DNA from: Macrotis lagotis
Taxonomy: Eukaryota; Chordata; Mammalia; Peramelemorphia; Peramelidae
Assembly (NCBI RefSeq): GCF_037893015.1
Contig: NC_133663.1
Coordinates: 225,653,199-225,717,198, forward strand
Direction: 5' to 3'
Length of the DNA stretch: 64,000 bases
The notes under the pieces are model-generated. The model saw only the letters and a program-made list of their open reading frames with translations, ran no database searches and was not told the DNA's origin. The translations under genes were made by a program, and so were the position numbers. Below, in pieces: positions 58,335 to 64,000 of this stretch (position 1 is the stretch's first letter; each line of letters starts with the position of its first letter).

Positions 58335-58485
58335 AGATCACTTAGTCCAACTTCTCTCATTTTACAGCTGAGGAAACTGAGGCTTAGGGAAGTTAAGTGA
58401 CTTGCCCAAGGTCACACAAATTGTAACAGAAATAGTATCTGAACTCATCCTCTCTGATTACAGTCAATGCTCTTTCCATTGTTAA
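58335..58485 (-). repeat. MIR-type SINE, minus orientation
   Basis: cattttacagctgaggaaac, gaagttaagtgacttgccca, aggtcacacaaattgtaaca: the classic MIR complement. Confidence 0.75.
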
Positions 58486-59479
58486 TATAAGGAGTCACAT
58501 GCAGCTGATAAATCAATACTTTAATGGAACTATGATTTTGGTGATCTGAGTTCTTCCTCTCCTAATACAGATCATAACCTTCTCACCCTATGTGTCCAAT
58601 GTTTTTTACAAATCTTCCTCCAGATGGAGGCCCTCATGATTTTTTTTAATATCTCACTTGAGTTTTCCATTAATTAACTTTTATTCTCACTAGGTGACTG
58701 GCCCACCTCCTTTTCTAGACATTTATTTCCATTTATACAACATCTTAAGCTCCATTCCCAAGATGAATTATTATTAAACACAAGTGGTAATTTAACAGAA
58801 GATAGTGGTATAAAATTATTACATACCTTCCCCTAAACTCCTCTCTCTTGTATATTTCCTTCCAGTTGTCTGGGGAAATTCAGCAGCAATACTTCCTATT
58901 CTTCTGTATTGTTATTTCTAGATATTTGTGTTTATAACTTCCTTTTGTTAAAAAAAAAACTTTTTTTACACATTGTATTCTTTTCTCAGCTTTTTTCTTG
59001 AGAATTTTATTTTCCAACTGCTGAATTTTGTTCATGTACCTTTTTCTCTGAGTATATTTCTTTCTTTTATAAAAGCATGGAGAAAAGGATGGAAAATAAA
59101 ACAGGAAACATAGGGTAGATACTGGAATATGGAAAAGAGAGAAAATTAGTTGTTTAAAGATTGAAAATTTTGTAAGAAAATAATTATTAAAGCAAAAAAA
59201 GAATGAATTTCTTTTAAACTGGATAAATAGCATCAGAACAGAGAGAATTTTAAGTATGATTTTGACAAATTCCTTTTGTTAGCATTCTTATATAGTGACA
59301 GGTTGAAGGATAAAGGAGAGGAGAATGGTACTCTTGTACTGTGAATATGTCTAAAGGTTTAAGAGTAAGAGTCAATGATAAACCCATAATAGCAATAGCT
59401 AGTATTATATACATATGTATATAAATATATGTGTGTGTGTGTATGTATGTATGTATGTATTTATGTATCAATCACTTTA

Positions 59480-59692
59480 AGTTTTGCTAAGTACTTTAAC
59501 TAAGTACTTTACTTCATCCACAAAAAACCTAGATGATAGGTGCTATTTCATCCCCATTTTAAGGATAAGGAAACTGAGGCAGAGAGCAGGTAAGTGACTT
59601 TCCCAGGGCCACACAGCTAGTATCTGAAGATAGATTTGAACTTAGGTGTTCCTGATTGTACAGTGATCTAAATATTGTGTCACCTAGCAGCC
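59480..59692 (-). repeat. MIR-type SINE, minus orientation
   Basis: aagtactttacttcatccac, ccattttaaggataaggaaa, ctttcccagggccacacagc, tgtgtcacctagc. Confidence 0.75.
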
Positions 59693-59892
59693 TCTTAAAC
59701 AAGAACTATTTTATCACAAGAACTATGTTGCCAAAAAAAAGAAAAACTCCTCCTAAGAATCTACAAACTACTTTAAATTATACCAAGAAAAATGCAAAGT
59801 ATACAATTTAAATATTTTAGCCAACCTGGTATATCCATTGCATTAAACCAAATCCATCACTGTATAATTGAGTTTGAAAGTACACAAAATCA

Positions 59893-60070
59893 GGGGGCTA
59901 CTAGGTGGTGCAGTGGATAGAGCACTGACCCTAGAGTCAGGAGTTCCTGAGTTCAAATCTGACATCAGACACTTAATAATTATCTAGCTGTGTGGCCTTG
60001 GGCAAACCAATTAACCCCCACTGCCTTGCAAAAAACCCCCCAAAAATAAAAAATGCCTTAAAAAATAAAA
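59893..60070 (+). repeat. Marsupial tRNA-derived SINE with target-site duplication
   Basis: ggggctactaggtggtgcag to gccttgcaaaaaacccccc and an A-rich tail. Flanked by gaaagtacacaaaatc (59876-59891) and gaaagcacacaaaatc (60071-60086). Confidence 0.94.
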
Positions 60071-60979
60071 GAAAGCACACAAAATCTTGTAGTAGGGTAC
60101 AGGGAATTCATTAAGATTCCTTTGAAGAAATTTATTTCCCTTAGCTTCACAGAAAGTAAGGAATCAGCAATAGAAATATGGAATCATTAAGGTTTTAAAG
60201 TAATTTTTCAAAGGCCTATGTTTTGCTACCCCTACAAGGTGTGAAAATTAGGGAAAAGCCAACCATTGGCTAAATAAATAAATCAACCCCTACCTCTTTA
60301 AGGTTGTCCCTTAAAAATCAAAACACACCATCTAAGGAGGCAGTCAAGATAGGAATCAGAGTATGAATCCTGGAAATAGAGAAGGGATCTAGCTATAGAA
60401 GTATCTTGACTTTGAGAGAGAATAGCTCCTCATCTTATGGTGAGGGCATGGCATTTATAATGGAACCACTCTCCCAGTAGGAGACACTATATCCAACAGG
60501 CCTACAAGGCAAGAGACAGTTCTGGGAAGGGTGAACTCTGAGTCAAAAGAGACCCAGCTCTCACCATTGAGAGTTGAACTCTGGGGAGGAACATAGCAAG
60601 AAACTCAATAGAGTGACTTGTTCAGCAGAAATGGCCTACCTCATAGAAGTATTATAAAAGCATGAGGAAAGAAAAGCTATTGGGGAACCTGTAGCTCCCT
60701 AGGGACTCAAGCTACAATTGGAATTTGGAGAGGTCTCTTAGAGTGCATGCTAAATACCAAAATCAAAAACTAATTTTAAAAAGTCAAAAAAAAAGCATGT
60801 CAGTTAAAAGTGGAATTACTTTATACTGCTCTGTCACATTTACCAGTTTTTAAAAATTACAACATAAAAATGAACCTTCTCTGTCTATTTCATATATCCT
60901 CTCTTGTTTTCAATCTCTCCTCTACTGGTTGGTTCTTTGTAGTCTGCCAAGAAATATGATCAGGTTGTCATTAAAATAA

Positions 60980-61363
60980 TGTCTTCTGTTGACTCCACTG
61001 CTCACTCAAGCTATCTATCACCCCACCATTCTCCTCTCCTTTATCCTTCAACCTGTTCTCTCTAAAAATGGAAATGATTTCTTAAAAGCTATTTTTATCT
61101 CTTCAGACTTCATCATTTTTTACTGTCTTGTGGAAAGACATTGTTTACCATCCCTTCCTCTTACATATTTTCTTCTCTGTTTCCATTGCTGTCTTGGCTC
61201 TCTTCCAAAGAATATGACTGCTCATTCTTTGTTCTTTCTCCCTTTACAAGCCTAGAAAGTGTGGATCACCAATGTTTAGCCCTCAGAATTCTTTTTTCTG
61301 TCTACAATTTTCCCCATGGTTACTACATCTACTTTCATGATTTCAATTATCTCTCAACAAATG

Positions 61364-61416
<53 letters not shown>

Positions 61417-61990
61417 CAGCCCTGTTCTCTCCCCTGAATGCCAGACTGATATTTCCAAATAACTAATGGATATCTTCATCTGCATATCTCACTGACTTCT
61501 TAAATTCAACATGTCTAAAACACATCTCCTTGCACTACTAATCTCCCTCCCTGTCACCTAAATTTGAAACCTCAGGATTATTTTTGACTATTTCTTCTCT
61601 GAATCCACTTCTCTTTCCCAATAAGTACAGTCTTTCATTACCTCTTATTTGGCCAGTATAATTGCCTCTTAACTAGTTGTCCTAACTCTGATCTCTGTTC
61701 TCTCCCATCCAACCTTTACACAGCTATTAATTTTCCATATGTAATCATATCATTTACATAGCTCATCAGTGGCACCTCTTTGTCTTCAAGATGAAATGCA
61801 AATTCTTTATTCTGGCTTCAAGGTTTTCCATGATCCAGCTCCAGTCCATCTTTTGGTATTAATTTCACAATACTCTTCCCTCCTTCTTTATACATCCTGC
61901 AGTAAATCCTAGTCAAACCAGCCTACTAGGTATTATCCCATTTTATTCTGTTCTTTTGTCTTCATTTGTTCAGTTAATCCCTCATTTCTG
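60980..61990 (+). mobile_element. L2-like LINE fragment(s), plus orientation
   Basis: ttaaattcaacatgtctaaa, ctcaggattatttttgacta, cattacctcttatttggcca, catcagtggcacctctttgt, gatgaaatgcaaattcttta in family order. Interrupted by a (TA)n run at 61366-61412. Confidence 0.55.
61366..61412. repeat. (TA)n microsatellite
   Basis: About 23 perfect TA units ending in cacatacag. Confidence 0.95.
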
Positions 61991-62367
61991 AAATGAAATC
62001 CTCCCTCCATATCTCTGCCTGTTTAAAAAAACAAAAAAACAAAAAAAATTTCCAACTGAGAAAATGCACCTTTCTTTCTTCTTTGCAGATGGTAGGCATG
62101 CAATATGGCATGTATCAGAATTGCTCGATGCATTGGATAGTTGTGAAAAACTGGTTTACTTCCTTCTTTTTTATTTTATAAGAGCTGGGCAAGGGAGAGG
62201 GAAAGGCTTGATCTGAAAAAGAAAGTGATCTAAAAAGCAAAGGCTATAAATATGCTTTCTTAAACATCTAGTATAAACATCCTCAAAAATAACCTAGAAG
62301 GTAGGTCCTATTTTATTCCCATTTTAAAGATAAGGAAACTGAGACTGAGCAGCAGGTAAGAGATTTC

Positions 62368-62517
62368 TTTTTTTTCTTTTTTTCAAGGCAGTGGGGTTAA
62401 GTGTCTTGCCCAAGGTCACACAGCTAGGTAATTATTAAATATCTGAGGCTGAATTTGAACTCAGATCCTCCTGAATCCAGGGCTGGTGTTCTATTCATTG
62501 CGCCACCTAAATGCCCA
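62368..62517 (-). repeat. Marsupial SINE inserted in a MIR fragment
   Basis: caaggcagtggggttaagtg, cacagctaggtaattattaa, cattgcgccacctaaatgcc. The left flank (62285-62362) is a minus MIR ending aggtaagagattt and the right flank starts aagtaagtgattct, an imperfect target-site duplication. Confidence 0.88.
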
Positions 62518-63247
62518 AGTAAGTGATTCTTGATCTAAATCTTAAAATCTGTTGATTTATCCAATGACTAAAAACATAAGGGACAAAATTATCTAATTCA
62601 GTTTGTATTGATTCCAATAAATAAGATTGAGAATACGTAAGATTAAAAATGAGAAGTATTAAAGATATATTCACATTTGTAGAATCATGAAGGTCATGAG
62701 AAAAGCAAAAGCAAATTATATGTAATGTGGGTGTAAATCAGGTAACAATGATGATTAAGTTTCAGAGTGGACTTAATTTGGAGCATAAGGAATTGGTTCA
62801 TTTATCTAAAGACAGGTTGAGAGTTAGAATAGTAATACAGGTTCCATGTAACATTGAGGAATTCAGAGAATAAATGGGGACAAGTTTTTAGACTTTTGGA
62901 CAATTAGATAAGATAATAGAAAGTGGGAGGCAATGTCATAAGAGAGAAATGAAGATATCAGTGATTTAGGAAATCTGCTTCTACTTTATTAAGCAGATAA
63001 ATGTATAGAATAAAGGAGAAAGGAAGGAAATCTTTAGCATTTTAGGAGCCATCTTTAGATCTATGGATCAAAATTCAGATCTAGAATTCCAAACTCAAAT
63101 CAGGGATATATGGAGGGAACACATCATCTAGAGATTTACAGTCAATACAAATACAATAGTTTCTATTGTTTCACTTTTAGGAATTTTTAAAACCACTCAT
63201 TAAATCATTTCCCCCTTATTCATTAATGAGAATTCCATTTCCTCTTT

Positions 63248-63288
63248 TTTTTTTTTACTTTTGCAAAGCAATGGGGTTAAGTGATTCC
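63248..63288 (-). repeat. SINE 3'-end remnant, strongly 5' truncated
   Basis: Only the complement of the SINE tail is present (tacttttgcaaagcaatggg, then ttaagtg), flanked by attccattt on both sides. A short-insertion event rather than later decay. Confidence 0.7.
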
Positions 63289-63653
63289 ATTTTCTTTTGA
63301 TAATTTTAACCCTACATACTTGCTTCACAGTAATTAAAATTGTGTGCTTAAATTAAGTTCAGCCATGAGTAGGAGACAAGAAACCTATTTACAATTTGAT
63401 TATAATCTAAATTCAAGAATCAGAAAGCTTTATGATCCAATTGTAAAAATATATCATAGATTCATATCCTACCTGACTAGAAGGAGGAGAACAATTATAA
63501 CCTGTTGATTGTCTTAAGGAACCTTTAGGAATTTTGTTTTTCTTTTTTATAATAAATAATTGTATTTGCTTAATATACCTAACAAAAGACAAAAACCAAA
63601 TTTTCAGTATGTAACTACTTCCATAACACAATGCACTTAAAAATATGTCTTTG

Positions 63654-63808
63654 AGGGGCGGCTAGGTGGCATAGTGGATAGAGCACCAGCCCTGGAGTCA
63701 GGAGTACCTGAGTTCAAATCTGGCCTCAGGCACTTAATAATTACCTAGCTGTGTGGCCTTGGGCAAGCCACTTAACCTCATTGCCTTGCAAAAACTAAAA
63801 AAAAAAAA
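63654..63808 (+). repeat. Marsupial tRNA-derived SINE
   Basis: Full copy (ggggcggctaggtggcatag to ccttgcaaaaact and poly(A)). The short duplication gtctttg lies on both sides. Close to consensus, so probably young. Confidence 0.95.
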
Positions 63809-64000
63809 AGTCTTTGTCCTATTGCAAATGTACTTAATTCTTATCAGTCAATACTGTTTAAATATTAAATGACAGTTAATGTTTAATACAAAATTATTTT
63901 AAAACTCAACATATAGTATACTGAGGAAATTATTTTTCACATTTAATTTATTCACAAAATTAACAAAAATGGCATTAATAAATTCATAAATTCCTTTAAA

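Larger units (their letters stand above)
52761..64000 (-). other. CA5B intron (upstream part to the window edge)
   Basis: I searched for the exon that should precede 52760 (the segment with HVWNNGYSFLVEF in human) and found none, so it lies beyond 64000. LINE and SINE content is listed separately. 60240-60900 and 62530-63640 hold no recognised feature apart from the SINE tail at about 63250. Confidence 0.6.

Noticed and set aside
52761..64000. Search for the CA5B N-terminal exons and mitochondrial presequence
   Set aside because: No minus-strand segment resembled the expected exons; they must lie beyond the window.
1..64000. CRISPR arrays, rRNA or tRNA genes, bacterial operons
   Set aside because: No regularly spaced direct repeats, and no tRNA cloverleaf beyond the tRNA-derived SINE heads. 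Codon and intron structure are vertebrate.

Overview
The window is mammalian nuclear DNA and almost certainly marsupial. It carries split genes with GT-AG introns, one CpG island, many copies of a tRNA-derived SINE of marsupial type (head like ggcagctaggtggc, tail like ccattgccttgcaaaaa), long MIR-core SINEs ending in CAA-rich tails, diverged L1 and L2-like LINE pieces, and TA and CA microsatellites. The species cannot be fixed from sequence alone. No bacterial, plasmid or CRISPR-like content was seen.

Three conserved protein-coding genes are present, in the order AP1S2 (+, 3' end only), ZRSR2 (-, complete coding region), CA5B (-, 3' two thirds). This is the gene neighbourhood of human Xp22.2. 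In marsupials, genes from that added part of the X are known to be autosomal, so the window is probably autosomal (inference).

Layout. 1-5.8 kb: AP1S2, with two alternative terminal exons (1243-1278 and 4186-4233) and their 3' UTRs. 5.8-7.6 kb: tail-to-tail interval. 7.557-30.555 kb: ZRSR2 in eleven coding exons. They join in frame at every junction to 1404 nt (467 codons plus stop) and encode a basic/acidic coiled N-terminus, CCCH zinc finger, U2AF-homology domain, second CCCH finger and RS tail. 29.7-31.1 kb: CpG-island promoter. 31.1-38.6 kb: intergenic, rich in SINEs and LINE fragments. 38.605-52.76 kb: the last five coding exons of CA5B, including all three zinc-ligand histidines. 52.8-64 kb: CA5B intron, mostly an antisense L2-like LINE copy and SINEs; the N-terminal exons lie beyond the window.

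The three genes are not a pathway: AP1S2 is a clathrin adaptor subunit, ZRSR2 a spliceosomal 3' splice-site factor and CA5B a mitochondrial carbonic anhydrase. The most interesting structures are three short local duplications inside introns (one copies the splice acceptor and first codons of ZRSR2 exon 8), the alternative AP1S2 terminal exon, an upstream ORF overlapping the ZRSR2 start, a half-L1-like composite with two nested SINEs, and a pair of CCAAT/GTTAAT direct repeats in the intergenic region. I found no convincing new multi-gene system.
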